Positions 34,180-41,868 of a stretch of 54,313 bases of DNA are shown here, one piece after another; positions within the stretch are counted from its first letter, which is position 1, and every line of letters starts with the position of its first letter. Origin of the DNA: Saprospiraceae bacterium (GTDB lineage Bacteria; Bacteroidota; Bacteroidia; Chitinophagales; Saprospiraceae); NCBI GenBank assembly GCA_016787285.1, contig JAEUUV010000190.1:1-54313 (forward strand), written 5' to 3'. Made by a program: the position numbers and the translations under genes. Below the pieces are notes generated by a model. That model was not told where the DNA came from and searched no databases. It saw nothing but the letters and a program-made list of their open reading frames with translations.

Positions 34180-34569
34180 TCACTGCACCGGCTCCACGTC
34201 GTACACGATGTAGTCCGTATCGCCCTGCCAGGGGAAAGCATCTACTTTTTGCCGGTAGTGGCAGCGCACGGGCTTGCCCTCGAACTTCTGGAGTTTAGCG
34301 TACACGTCAGCATTTTGGGCCGAAAAGTCCCAGGTACTTTGCTGCGAAATCATCATGCTGCCGGCGAGGTGCAGTTGGCCTTCGTAGGTTTTGAATACCA
34401 CGCCTTTTTTGGAAATCTTGAACAGCGTGCCGCTGCGGGTACCCTCGCTGATGGTGTAAGTGCGGTAAATGTAATAGCCGGCGGAAAAAATCAACAGGCC
34501 GGCCAATGCGATCCACAGGCTGCGGCGCAGCCACTTGCGGGCGCTTTGTTTTGCGGATTGGATGTCCAT
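34180..34569 (-). CDS. Small single-span membrane protein of unknown function
   Basis: A 129-residue protein I do not recognise. A basic N-terminus (KQSARKWLRRS) leads into one transmembrane helix (LWIALAGLLIFSAGYYIY, residues about 17-35). A periplasmic, strand-rich domain follows with GTLFKISKKGVVFKTYEGQLHL and RCHYRQKVDAFPWQGDTDYIVYDVEP. The Met at 34569 (MDIQSAKQS) is used; 34590 is an alternative. It lies 32 bp after the PGDYG-like gene on the same strand, so the two are probably one transcript. Similar small proteins occur in other Bacteroidota, but no function is known to me. Confidence 0.7.
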   Translation of the reverse strand: MDIQSAKQSARKWLRRSLWIALAGLLIFSAGYYIYRTYTISEGTRSGTLFKISKKGVVFKTYEGQLHLAGSMMISQQSTWDFSAQNADVYAKLQKFEGKPVRCHYRQKVDAFPWQGDTDYIVYDVEPVQ

Positions 34570-34601
34570 GGTGGAGGTGCGTGGTGACAAACGGTGGTGG
34601 G

Positions 34602-35087
34602 TCAGTCGGGTTGATACGTTTCAAAAAACTCCTGTCGGGCGAGGCGGTACAGTTCGGTGAGGCTATCGGGACCGCCGAGAAAGTCGCCGCTCCGGGCGAC
34701 CATGGCTGTGCCCCAGGACGCGACAAACTCGAATTCGTCGGGCAGGCCCAATGCAGCAAGCCGTTCCGGCGTCAGTTCTACTGCTACGATCCGCCCCGCG
34801 GGGCGATACTCCATCCAGGTGTCGTCGGCGGGTTGCAGCAAGATGTATTTTTGGGAAAATTTGTGTCCCGGCACGATGTATGTCTCGCCGGCTGCTGTCT
34901 GGTTGCGCACGACAAAATCGCCCGCTTCGGCCCTGTTTTCGGTTTCGAGGCCGTCTTTTGTTATGGTCTGAATACATTCTCCCGGTGTGGCGGGTCGGGC
35001 ATATACGTTTTTTTTCTTTTGAAAAACGGCGCCTTCGCGCAGGAGCAGGGGGCGAAACATTTCCAGCAATTCTTCTTGCGTGTACAT
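34602..35087 (-). CDS. PGDYG-domain-like protein
   Basis: A 161-residue cytosolic protein. The segment EAGDFVVRNQTAAGETYIVPGHKFSQKYIL resembles the small PGDYG domain, which has no assigned biochemical role. The ATG at 35087 (MYTQEELLEMFRPLLL) is preferred because upstream in-frame sequence includes the promoter element. No signal peptide or membrane helix is seen. It is followed by the small membrane protein gene 32 bp downstream. Confidence 0.65.
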   Translation of the reverse strand: MYTQEELLEMFRPLLLREGAVFQKKKNVYARPATPGECIQTITKDGLETENRAEAGDFVVRNQTAAGETYIVPGHKFSQKYILLQPADDTWMEYRPAGRIVAVELTPERLAALGLPDEFEFVASWGTAMVARSGDFLGGPDSLTELYRLARQEFFETYQPD

Positions 35088-35122
35088 GGTGTGTTTGTCG
35101 GTCGGGTTCGGTTTTGGCGCAC

Positions 35123-35130
35123 CAAAAGTA
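35123..35130 (-). promoter_or_regulatory. -7 promoter element for the PGDYG-like gene
   Basis: On the minus strand the bases read TACTTTTG, 35 bases before the ATG at 35087. Confidence 0.45.
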
Positions 35131-35228
35131 GGGCGGTTTTGCAAATGCATGTCATCGAACGACGGCCATTTTCTCAAATGCTGTACGTTTGCCGGGCAAG
35201 TACTGCTCAAAAAACAAGTTCCCGATTT

Positions 35229-35368
35229 CAACCCACTGCTTCAGCCGTGGAGGAAAAAGGAGATCTCTGGCAAATCAAACCGATTTATCGGTTTTTTTCG
35301 CTCTAAACCGATAAATCGGTTTGCCTTGATGTTTCTACACGCTACCCCACGGCTGAAGCCGTGGGGTA
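35229..35368. repeat. Composite palindromic repeat cluster
   Basis: Three pieces are nested in 140 bp. First, AAACCGATTTATCGGTTT (35277-35294) and its exact reverse complement (35305-35322), 10 bp apart. Second, TACCCCACGGCT-GA-AGCCGTGGGGTA (35343-35368), a perfect 12-bp hairpin. Third, a degraded inverted copy of that hairpin half (ACTGCTTCAGCCGTGG) at 35236-35251. The whole therefore has an outer and an inner inverted pair. It occupies much of the 342-bp divergent gap 35088-35429; no gene is visible here. Confidence 0.75.
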
Positions 35369-35429
35369 AAATCGTGAGTATATTTTTAAGGGTTACTGAC
35401 CAAACTTGGTTGTACAAATACAAACCAAC

Positions 35430-37142
35430 ATGCACTTGATACATCCTCGCTTCTTGTTCCTGCTATTATGGACGCTCGTCCATGTTTCCTGCACGGCCCA
35501 GACCTACATTCCCTTCCCGTACACCATCGAAAAAGATGTGTCGGCCAAAAAAGGCGCCGTAGTGACGGCGCATCCCCTGGCTACCAAAGTCGGGCTGGAC
35601 ATCCTGCGGCGGGGCGGTACGGCAGCCGATGCGGCAGTGGCCGTTCAACTGGCCCTCGCGGTGGTGTACCCCCAGGCGGGCAACCTCGGCGGCGGCGGAT
35701 TTATGATTTACCGGAAAGCCGAAACCGGCGAAACGACAGCGCTCGACTTTCGCGAAAAAGCCCCCGCGGCCGCTACCGAAACCATGTTCCAGGACTCTGC
35801 CGGAAACGTGCTGCCCAACAAAAGCCGGTACGGCGTTTTTGCTGCCGGGGTGCCCGGCACCGTGGACGGCCTGGTCGAAACACACAAGCGTTTTGGCCGC
35901 CTGCCCTGGGCCGACCTCGTGGCCCCCGCCATCCTGCTGGCGGAAAAAGGCTACCAGATCACCGAGCGCGAAGCCAAACAACTGAATGAGGAAAAATTCA
36001 CCTTCCTCCGAAACAACCGCATCACTCCGCCTTTCGTGAAAGTGGAACCCTGGGAAGCGGGCGACTGGCTTATCCAAAAAGACCTCGCCGCTACCCTGTG
36101 GCGCATTTCCAACGAGGGCCGCAAGGGGTTTTACGAAGGCCTGACGGCTGAAATGATCGTACAGGAAATGGCGCGAAAAAACGGGCCGATGACTGCGGAG
36201 GATTTAACAAACTACCGCAGCGTCTGGCGAAAACCACTGGAATTCGACTGGCGCGGGCTGCACATCATCGGCATGCCACCGCCGAGCAGCGGGGGCATCC
36301 TGCTGCAACAAATGCTGGGTATGCTCGGCGATGCCGATTTACGTGCCGACAGTTTTCACTCCGCCGCCGCCGTACACCGCATGGCCGAAGTGGAGCGCCG
36401 GGCGTACGCCGACCGCTCCGAGCACCTCGGCGACCCCGATTTCTGGCCGGTGCCGCAGGCCGGGCTGGTACATCCCGATTACCTGAAGGCACGCATGGCC
36501 GATTTTTCGCCGGAAAAAGCCACACCCAGCAAAGGCCTGCGCGCCGGTGCGCCCAAAACCAGCGAGGAAACCACCCACATCAGTATCGTGGATGCGGAAG
36601 GCAACGCCGCCGCCGTCACCACGACGCTCAACGACTCGTACGGAAGCCGGGTCGTGGTGCAGGGCGCCGGTTTCATTCTGAACAACGAAATGGATGACTT
36701 CAGCGCCAAACCCGGCGCACCCAATATGTACGGCGCCATCGGTGGCCCGGCCAATGCTGTGGCGCCCGGCAAGCGCCCGCTGAGCAGCATGACCCCAACC
36801 ATTGTGCTCCGCGACGGGCAGTTATCGCTGGTCGTGGGCACACCGGGCGGCACCACCATTCCCACTTCGGTATTTCAGGTGCTGCTCAACGTGTACGAGT
36901 TCGGCCTTCCACTGCCGCAGGCCGTGCATGCCAAACGTTTTCACCACCAATGGGCGCCCGACGAAATCCAGATCGAAGAGGAGGCGCTACCCGCCGGTGT
37001 GCTGGAAAAACTCCAGTCCATGGGCCACGGCATCAAGGTGCGCACGCCGATTGGGCGCGTGGAGGCCATACAGCGCTTGCCCGACGGACGCCTGCGCGCC
37101 GTGGCTGATGATCGCGGCGACGACGCGGCGGGCGGGTTTTGA
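35430..37142 (+). CDS. ggt: Gamma-glutamyltransferase (glutathione hydrolase)
   Basis: A 570-residue N-terminal-nucleophile enzyme that hydrolyses or transfers the gamma-glutamyl group of glutathione and related peptides outside the cytoplasm. Residues 1-24 are an export signal (LFLLLWTLVHVSCTAQ); the cysteine makes a lipoprotein possible but the lipobox is poor. The self-cleavage site is TTHISIVDAEGN, with T382 as predicted nucleophile after processing into two chains. Other family blocks are AVVTAHPLATKVGLDILRRGGTAADAAVA, GNLGGGGFMIY and PLSSMTPTIVL. The ATG at 35430 begins the signal peptide. The stop codon (37140-37142) lies inside the first unit of a 7-bp array, so the C-terminus GGF may have been altered by the repeat. 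Confidence 0.95.
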   Translation: MHLIHPRFLFLLLWTLVHVSCTAQTYIPFPYTIEKDVSAKKGAVVTAHPLATKVGLDILRRGGTAADAAVAVQLALAVVYPQAGNLGGGGFMIYRKAETGETTALDFREKAPAAATETMFQDSAGNVLPNKSRYGVFAAGVPGTVDGLVETHKRFGRLPWADLVAPAILLAEKGYQITEREAKQLNEEKFTFLRNNRITPPFVKVEPWEAGDWLIQKDLAATLWRISNEGRKGFYEGLTAEMIVQEMARKNGPMTAEDLTNYRSVWRKPLEFDWRGLHIIGMPPPSSGGILLQQMLGMLGDADLRADSFHSAAAVHRMAEVERRAYADRSEHLGDPDFWPVPQAGLVHPDYLKARMADFSPEKATPSKGLRAGAPKTSEETTHISIVDAEGNAAAVTTTLNDSYGSRVVVQGAGFILNNEMDDFSAKPGAPNMYGAIGGPANAVAPGKRPLSSMTPTIVLRDGQLSLVVGTPGGTTIPTSVFQVLLNVYEFGLPLPQAVHAKRFHHQWAPDEIQIEEEALPAGVLEKLQSMGHGIKVRTPIGRVEAIQRLPDGRLRAVADDRGDDAAGGF

Positions 37143-37206
37143 GTTTTGAGTTTTGAGTTTTGAGGTTTGAGGTTTGAGGTTTGAGGTTTGAGTTTCGAGT
37201 TTTGAG
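37137..37206 (+). repeat. 7-bp array, exactly ten units (TTTTGAG/GTTTGAG), spanning the ggt stop codon
   Basis: Ten contiguous heptamers run over 70 bp: four TTTTGAG, four GTTTGAG, one TTTCGAG and one TTTTGAG. The first unit supplies the TGA of ggt. The same heptamer is found at 18796 and 42817. Confidence 0.92.
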
Positions 37207-37212
37207 TGCATT

Positions 37213-37314
37213 TCGTCAGACGTATTCGTTGTCGGACGAATGCGGAGCCGCGATATGCCCGGCGAAAGCACCGTTAGGCAACGTACTCGTCCGACGACGA
37301 ATTTGTCGGACGAC
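37213..37314. repeat. Palindromic element of the GTCGGACGA family, intergenic copy
   Basis: About 100 bp with inverted ends. The right part contains TCGTCCGACGA and TCGGACGA around CGAATT, forming a hairpin; the left part is a degraded version containing TTGTCGGACGAAT. The order and spacing of words (GAATGCGGAGCCGC, then CGTACTCGTCCGACGACG) match the copy at 53366-53456 that sits inside the mannosyltransferase gene. Confidence 0.8.
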
Positions 37315-37422
37315 ATGTTTGCGTTGCGCCAATCAGCCAAACGGCGACTTTTTCGCTTGGGCAGCGGCGCCGACACGGAATTCATCTTTACCTTCGGGCT
37401 TCTCAATCCGCCGTTTCTAAGT

Positions 37423-38415
37423 ATGCTGAACCGTTTTTACACCCTGCTCTGTTGCTGCATTGCCCTGTCGGCTGGCGCTCAAGACCTGCACTACTCCCAG
37501 TTTTACCACAACCCCATGCACGGCAGTCCGGCCCTGACGGGATCGTTCAGCGGCGATTTTCGCGTCATGGGCCTCTACCGCAACCAATGGGCAAGCGTGC
37601 CGGTGCCGTACAGCACCGTGGCCTTGGGTGCCGACAAAAAGATGCTGGAATTCGGAGGAAACATCGTGGCCGCCGGTCTGCTGGTGCAGCACGACAAAGC
37701 CGGCGACGCGGGACTCACCTGGACGCAAGTGGGCCTGTCGGGCAGCGTGAGCCGGGCCTTGAACGCGCAGCATACCGTGTCGGTGGGCTTCGGCGCAGCG
37801 CTGGCTCAGCGCCGGTTCGATATTTCCGGTCTTAAATTCAGGGGGCAGTGGACAGGCGATGTGTACAATCCAGCCTTGCCCAACAACGAGACGTTCGACC
37901 AGTCCTCGGGCATGGTGCCGTCCTTGTCGGCGGGCCTGGCCTGGCGCCTGACCATGCCCGACCCGCGCACCGAGGCAAGCGTAGGTATCGGCGCATTTCA
38001 CCTCAATCAACCCACAGTCGGGTTTCGGGACGACAGCCGCGAAGCGCTGCCCATGCGTTTGTCGGTATTGGCAAATTCTACCGTACGTTTAAACCAAAAC
38101 CTCGATGCAGTCGTTTTCGGCGAGGCTTGGCAAATGGGTGCTGCGCAGGAAACTCTGTTGGGTGGCGGCGCGCGGATGTGGCTGGCGCCCGGCGAACGGG
38201 CCATGCGGTTTACGCTGGCCACACGTTTGGGCGACGCCATCATTCCGGCGGTGCAGTACGAATTTGGCGACTGGACGGTGGGCCTCAGTTACGACTGGAA
38301 TACCTCCGATTTCGAGACGGCTACCAACGGACGCGGCGGCATGGAACTGGCCGTGGTGTACCGTGCCCAGCCCGTACCGCCGCCAAAACAGTTCAAATCG
38401 TGCCCGATTTTTTGA
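37423..38415 (+). CDS. PorP/SprF family type IX secretion-associated outer-membrane protein
   Basis: A 330-residue protein with a signal peptide ending ALSAGAQ. The family N-terminus follows: DLHYSQFYHNPMHGSPALTG, then GDFRVMGLYRNQWASVPVPYSTVALGADKKM. The rest alternates beta strands of an outer-membrane barrel and ends in AVVYRAQP with a Pro-rich tail. PorP/SprF proteins work with the T9SS or with secreted partners whose genes are often adjacent. The gene directly downstream (38445), a TPR/PD40/OmpA protein, fits that pattern. The ATG at 37423 starts the signal peptide; the open frame upstream is repeat-derived. Confidence 0.9.
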   Translation: MLNRFYTLLCCCIALSAGAQDLHYSQFYHNPMHGSPALTGSFSGDFRVMGLYRNQWASVPVPYSTVALGADKKMLEFGGNIVAAGLLVQHDKAGDAGLTWTQVGLSGSVSRALNAQHTVSVGFGAALAQRRFDISGLKFRGQWTGDVYNPALPNNETFDQSSGMVPSLSAGLAWRLTMPDPRTEASVGIGAFHLNQPTVGFRDDSREALPMRLSVLANSTVRLNQNLDAVVFGEAWQMGAAQETLLGGGARMWLAPGERAMRFTLATRLGDAIIPAVQYEFGDWTVGLSYDWNTSDFETATNGRGGMELAVVYRAQPVPPPKQFKSCPIF

Positions 38416-38444
38416 CCCGATCCGACCAACCATAAAATCCGTTT

Positions 38445-40544
38445 ATGCAAACAATCCTCAGGGAGATGCTTATTTCGGGAAAAGCCTTGTCGTGGCGTTT
38501 TTTCCTCCTGTTTTTGGTTTTTTCACTCGGCGCCGCCAGCGTTCGCGGACAATCGCGCCGCGGGTACCTGCGTGCCGGCGACGAGGCTTATGAGCAAAAG
38601 AACTACGGTGTGGCGCTTCAGCACTACATGGTTGCGCTGGAGCGCAAACCCGATGATGCTGAGGCCTTGTGGAAATGCGCGGAAAGTGCACGGCTCATCC
38701 ATTCGTATCCGTTGGCGGAAAAAATGTACCGCCGTTTGGAGACGGAGGAAGCCGAAAAAAACAAAAACCCCTTGCTGGCTTTTCGCCTGGGTGAGGTGGT
38801 GCGTAATCAGGGCAGGTATGAAGAGGCAGCAGCGCATTTCGAGCGATTTGTGGCGGCGCAACCCGACTCGGAGTTTGCCGATGCCGCCCGGGCGAGCGCG
38901 GTCGCCTGTCGCTGGGCACAACAACAAACCGGTGCGATGGTGGAAGTGACCAATACCGGCAAAAATATCAACAGCCCGTTCAGCGATTTTGCGCCGTTCA
39001 TCTCCGGCGACACACTTTTTTTCTCCTCATACCGCTTCGACAAACGCGTGCCCAAAGGTCAACCCAAACCCAAACTGACCAAGGTTATGTTTTCGCTGAA
39101 CGAAGGCCGCGCCCGCGAAACTACCCGCGCGTTTCCGGTCATTGATTCGGCGCACGTGGCGCACACCACCATTTTCGGCGAAGGGCACTTCCTGATTTTC
39201 ACCATGTGCAAAAACCTGAACGCCTCCGATATCCGTTGCGAACTCTGGCTGGCGGTGCAGGACATTCGCAAACGCTGGGGTACCCCGGTGCGCCTGCCGG
39301 AACCGGTCAATGTGCCGGGCTACACCACCACGCACCCGTCGGTGTCACAGGACGCGCAGTCGGGGCAGTTGCACCTGTGGTTTGCCAGCGACCGACCCGG
39401 CGGCAAGGGCGGTCTCGACCTGTGGACCATGCCGTTAGATACCAACTGGTTTTGCCCCTGCAGTGTACCTGTGGACAGCCGGAAACCTTTCCGCTTGCCC
39501 GAGTTTGAGGATGCGCCGGTAAATCTGGAGCAGTTGAATACGCCCGACAACGATGCGACACCCTTTTTGCACGAACCCACACGCACCCTGTATTTCAGTT
39601 CCGACAGGCGGGGCGGATTCGGCGGCTACGATATTTATCAATCAAACATGACCGGCACGATGCCGGGTGCTCCCGAAAACGCCGGCCCCGGCCTGAATTC
39701 AAGTTACAACGATTTGTACTTCACCTTGCGCCCCGACGGCAAAAGCGGCTACCTGAGCAGCAACCGCCCCGGTTCGCAGTACCTCGACGAGGACAACAAA
39801 GCCTGTTGCAACGATATTTTTTCCGTGCGGTTTCCTACCCCACCCCGGGATTCCACGCCGACCGCGGAGGCGAAAACGCCACCCGATCCGATGCGCCCCA
39901 TCGAACGCCCCATGATTCCGATCGAACAACTACAGCCCCGGACGCCGCCGGAAGCGCCGCCACCGGTACTGGCCGATTTTGTGGGCCTGCCGCTGTATTT
40001 CGACAACGACGAACCCGACAAACGCACCCAGCGCACCCGCACCAAAAAGAATTATGTGGAAACCGTGCAGGCCTACCTCGAACGCCAGGCCGAGTACCGG
40101 GAGCGGTTTTCAGCCGGCCTCAACGGCGCCCGGCGCGATACCGCCGAGATGTTGATTGACAATTTTTTTGACACCGAGGTGCGGCGCGGCTACGAACGAC
40201 TTGATCAACTGTGCGAATTGCTGCTGGTGCGGCTGAAAACCGGAGAACCGGTGGAGGTAATCATCAAGGGCTTCACCAGCCCGCGTGCCGAGAGCACGTA
40301 CAACCTCGCCCTCGGCAAACGCCGGATCAGCAGCGTGCGCAATTACTTCGATGCCTATGGCGACGGGGTGCTGGGGCCATACATCGAATCGGGGGTTTTG
40401 AAAGTGTCGGAGGCCAGTTTTGGCGAGACTACTGCCCGACGTGGAATCAGCGACGACCTGCGCGACGAGCGCAACTCGGTTTATCATCCGGATGCCGCGC
40501 GAGAGCGTCGAGTGGAAATTGTGGAAATCCGCGAGCGCCGTTAA
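38445..40544 (+). CDS. TPR-PD40-OmpA envelope protein (PorE-like)
   Basis: A 699-residue protein. A signal sequence (LSWRFFLLFLVFSLGAASVRG) is followed by TPR units at about 30-130 (GDEAYEQKNYGVALQHYMVALERKPDD). A PD40/WD40-like propeller region covers about 170-460, with repeated FSSDRRGGFGGYDIY and HLWFASDRPGGKGGLDLW. A Pro-rich linker comes next, then an OmpA peptidoglycan-binding domain at about 580-695 (VIIKGFTSPRAESTYNLALGKRRISSVRNYF and ERRVEIVEI). This order matches PorE-type proteins linked to the T9SS. It follows the PorP/SprF gene by 29 bp. ATG 38445 and ATG 38466 are both possible starts; the second gives a more standard signal peptide. Confidence 0.87.
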   Translation: MQTILREMLISGKALSWRFFLLFLVFSLGAASVRGQSRRGYLRAGDEAYEQKNYGVALQHYMVALERKPDDAEALWKCAESARLIHSYPLAEKMYRRLETEEAEKNKNPLLAFRLGEVVRNQGRYEEAAAHFERFVAAQPDSEFADAARASAVACRWAQQQTGAMVEVTNTGKNINSPFSDFAPFISGDTLFFSSYRFDKRVPKGQPKPKLTKVMFSLNEGRARETTRAFPVIDSAHVAHTTIFGEGHFLIFTMCKNLNASDIRCELWLAVQDIRKRWGTPVRLPEPVNVPGYTTTHPSVSQDAQSGQLHLWFASDRPGGKGGLDLWTMPLDTNWFCPCSVPVDSRKPFRLPEFEDAPVNLEQLNTPDNDATPFLHEPTRTLYFSSDRRGGFGGYDIYQSNMTGTMPGAPENAGPGLNSSYNDLYFTLRPDGKSGYLSSNRPGSQYLDEDNKACCNDIFSVRFPTPPRDSTPTAEAKTPPDPMRPIERPMIPIEQLQPRTPPEAPPPVLADFVGLPLYFDNDEPDKRTQRTRTKKNYVETVQAYLERQAEYRERFSAGLNGARRDTAEMLIDNFFDTEVRRGYERLDQLCELLLVRLKTGEPVEVIIKGFTSPRAESTYNLALGKRRISSVRNYFDAYGDGVLGPYIESGVLKVSEASFGETTARRGISDDLRDERNSVYHPDAARERRVEIVEIRERR

Positions 40545-40565
40545 GAAAAATAGACGGAAAAAAAA

Positions 40566-40599
40566 TTTTGATGATTCGAAACCCATTCGTTTAAATTTG
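40566..40599 (+). promoter_or_regulatory. Complete Bacteroidota promoter (-33 and -7) for the acidic protein gene
   Basis: TTTTG (40566-40570) is followed after 21 bases by TAAATTTG (40592-40599). Both elements and the spacing fit the Bacteroidota consensus. The proposed TTG start is 85 bases downstream. Confidence 0.6.
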
Positions 40600-40684
40600 C
40601 CCGCAAACAAAACTGCGGCAGTGCAGGCAGCATCTTTCTTCTGCAGGCCACGCCGCCTTTTTTCAAACCAATACTTTCCTTGCC

Positions 40685-41092
40685 TTGGCCAAAAAACGAG
40701 TTGTCAAAGATTACGATGCCCTGCCGGAAGATATCATCCGCCTGGTAAAAATGCGCTACCCGACCGGGTTCGTCGCCTCATTGGTGCAGTACACCAATCA
40801 GGAGGGAAAATTAGTTTCGGCGTTGCCGTTCGAAACTGAAGATGTATATTACCTCATCCGCATGACCATGCAGGAAGCCAAACGCATTGTCAAAGAAGAC
40901 GAAGACTATGATGAGGATGGCGTGCTGAGGGAAGACTTCGGCGACATCGAAGTGGAATCCGAATTCGACGGCGCCGGCGAAGAGGACGAAGATATGGACG
41001 ACGGTATCTCCGAAGAGGACGACCACATCATCGTAACCCGCCGTCGCGACGATGAGGAAGCCGACGATATTGCCGACGATACGGAGTATTGA
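40685..41092 (+). CDS. Small acidic hypothetical protein with TTG start
   Basis: A 135-residue protein in two parts. Residues 1-65 look folded (KDYDALPEDIIRLVKMRYPTGF, then GKLVSALPFETEDVYYLIRMT). The rest is highly acidic (EDEDYDEDG, EEDEDMDDG) and likely disordered. The start is a TTG at 40685; no in-frame ATG or GTG lies upstream before the promoter, and MAKKRVVKDY reads like a natural N-terminus. I believe similar proteins occur in other Saprospiria, but no function is known. The acidic tail could interact with nucleic-acid-binding proteins or metal ions; this is a guess. Confidence 0.75.
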   Translation: MAKKRVVKDYDALPEDIIRLVKMRYPTGFVASLVQYTNQEGKLVSALPFETEDVYYLIRMTMQEAKRIVKEDEDYDEDGVLREDFGDIEVESEFDGAGEEDEDMDDGISEEDDHIIVTRRRDDEEADDIADDTEY

Positions 41093-41146
41093 TTTCCCAA
41101 CCTTCGAACCCGTTCTCCACTGCATCATTGATGCGGTACTCCCTGC

Positions 41147-41191
41147 TGCCTCCCCGGTGCATCTGAATGTGCCGGGGAGGCATTACTTTTG
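41147..41191 (+). promoter_or_regulatory. GC-rich hairpin abutting a -7 promoter element
   Basis: TGCCTCCCCGG (41147-41157) and CCGGGGAGGCA (41172-41182) pair perfectly around 14 bases. One base later comes TACTTTTG (41184-41191), a perfect -7 element for the sigma-factor gene starting at 41256. The hairpin may end the preceding gene or act as an operator; there is no T-tract. Confidence 0.55.
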
Positions 41192-41255
41192 CCCAAAACA
41201 ATTTCCAACAAAACCGGCATCTACGGGTTACCTCCCGCTTGCGAACTGCACAAAC

Positions 41256-41843
41256 ATGGCAAATACCGATTGGACAGATGAGGCGCTCATCGCCGGCATA
41301 CAAAACGGCGGAAGTGCCAGAGAGGAGGCGTTGAAGCGCATTTACCTGCTGCCGGGATTGCGGGAAACCGTCATCCGTCACGTGCTGGAACACGGCGGCA
41401 GCCGCCAGGATGCGCAGGACATTTTTCAGGAGTCCCTCGTACTGCTCGACCGCAACCTGCGCGAAGGCCGCTTCGAGGGAAAAAGTGCCCTGAGCACCTA
41501 CTTCGTGGCTATCGCCAAATGGCGCTGGGTGACGGTACGCCGACAGCAAGGGCGCTACACCGACATCGCCCCGACGCACTACGACGCCGAAGTGGAAAGT
41601 CCCGAAGCAGAAGCCATTCGGACCGAGTACCGCCAGTTGTTTCAGGAGGCACTTGGCCAAATCGGCGACCGCTGCCGCGACCTGCTCCGCCTGTACCAAC
41701 TGGATCACTCCATGGAGGAAATTGCCCGTATGATGCAGTACAGCAATGCCGACGTGGCCAAAAAAGAAGCATACCGGTGCCGGATGCGGTTTCGCGAACT
41801 GCTGGAAAACAACCCGACCTTCGCCGCCCTCCGGGAATCGTAA
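41256..41843 (+). CDS. Sigma-70 family RNA polymerase sigma factor (ECF-like)
   Basis: A 195-residue sigma factor. Region 2 is seen in VIRHVLEHGGSRQDAQDIFQESLVLLDRNLREGRFEGKSALSTYFVAIAKWRWV. Region 4 is LGQIGDRCRDLLRLYQLDHSMEEIARMMQYSNADVAKKEAYRCRMRFREL. The ATG at 41256 (MANTDWTDEALI) is chosen because it fits the family and lies 64 bases after the -7 element. The next gene, 25 bp downstream, has a zinc-free anti-sigma-like N-terminus and one membrane helix, so the two form a sigma/anti-sigma pair. Confidence 0.9.
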   Translation: MANTDWTDEALIAGIQNGGSAREEALKRIYLLPGLRETVIRHVLEHGGSRQDAQDIFQESLVLLDRNLREGRFEGKSALSTYFVAIAKWRWVTVRRQQGRYTDIAPTHYDAEVESPEAEAIRTEYRQLFQEALGQIGDRCRDLLRLYQLDHSMEEIARMMQYSNADVAKKEAYRCRMRFRELLENNPTFAALRES

Positions 41844-41868
41844 TTCGCACCTCGTAACTCGAACTTTG

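Noticed and set aside
37240-37422. In-frame N-terminal extension of the PorP/SprF gene from an upstream ATG
   Set aside because: The extension is translated repeat DNA and would bury the signal peptide that begins at 37423.
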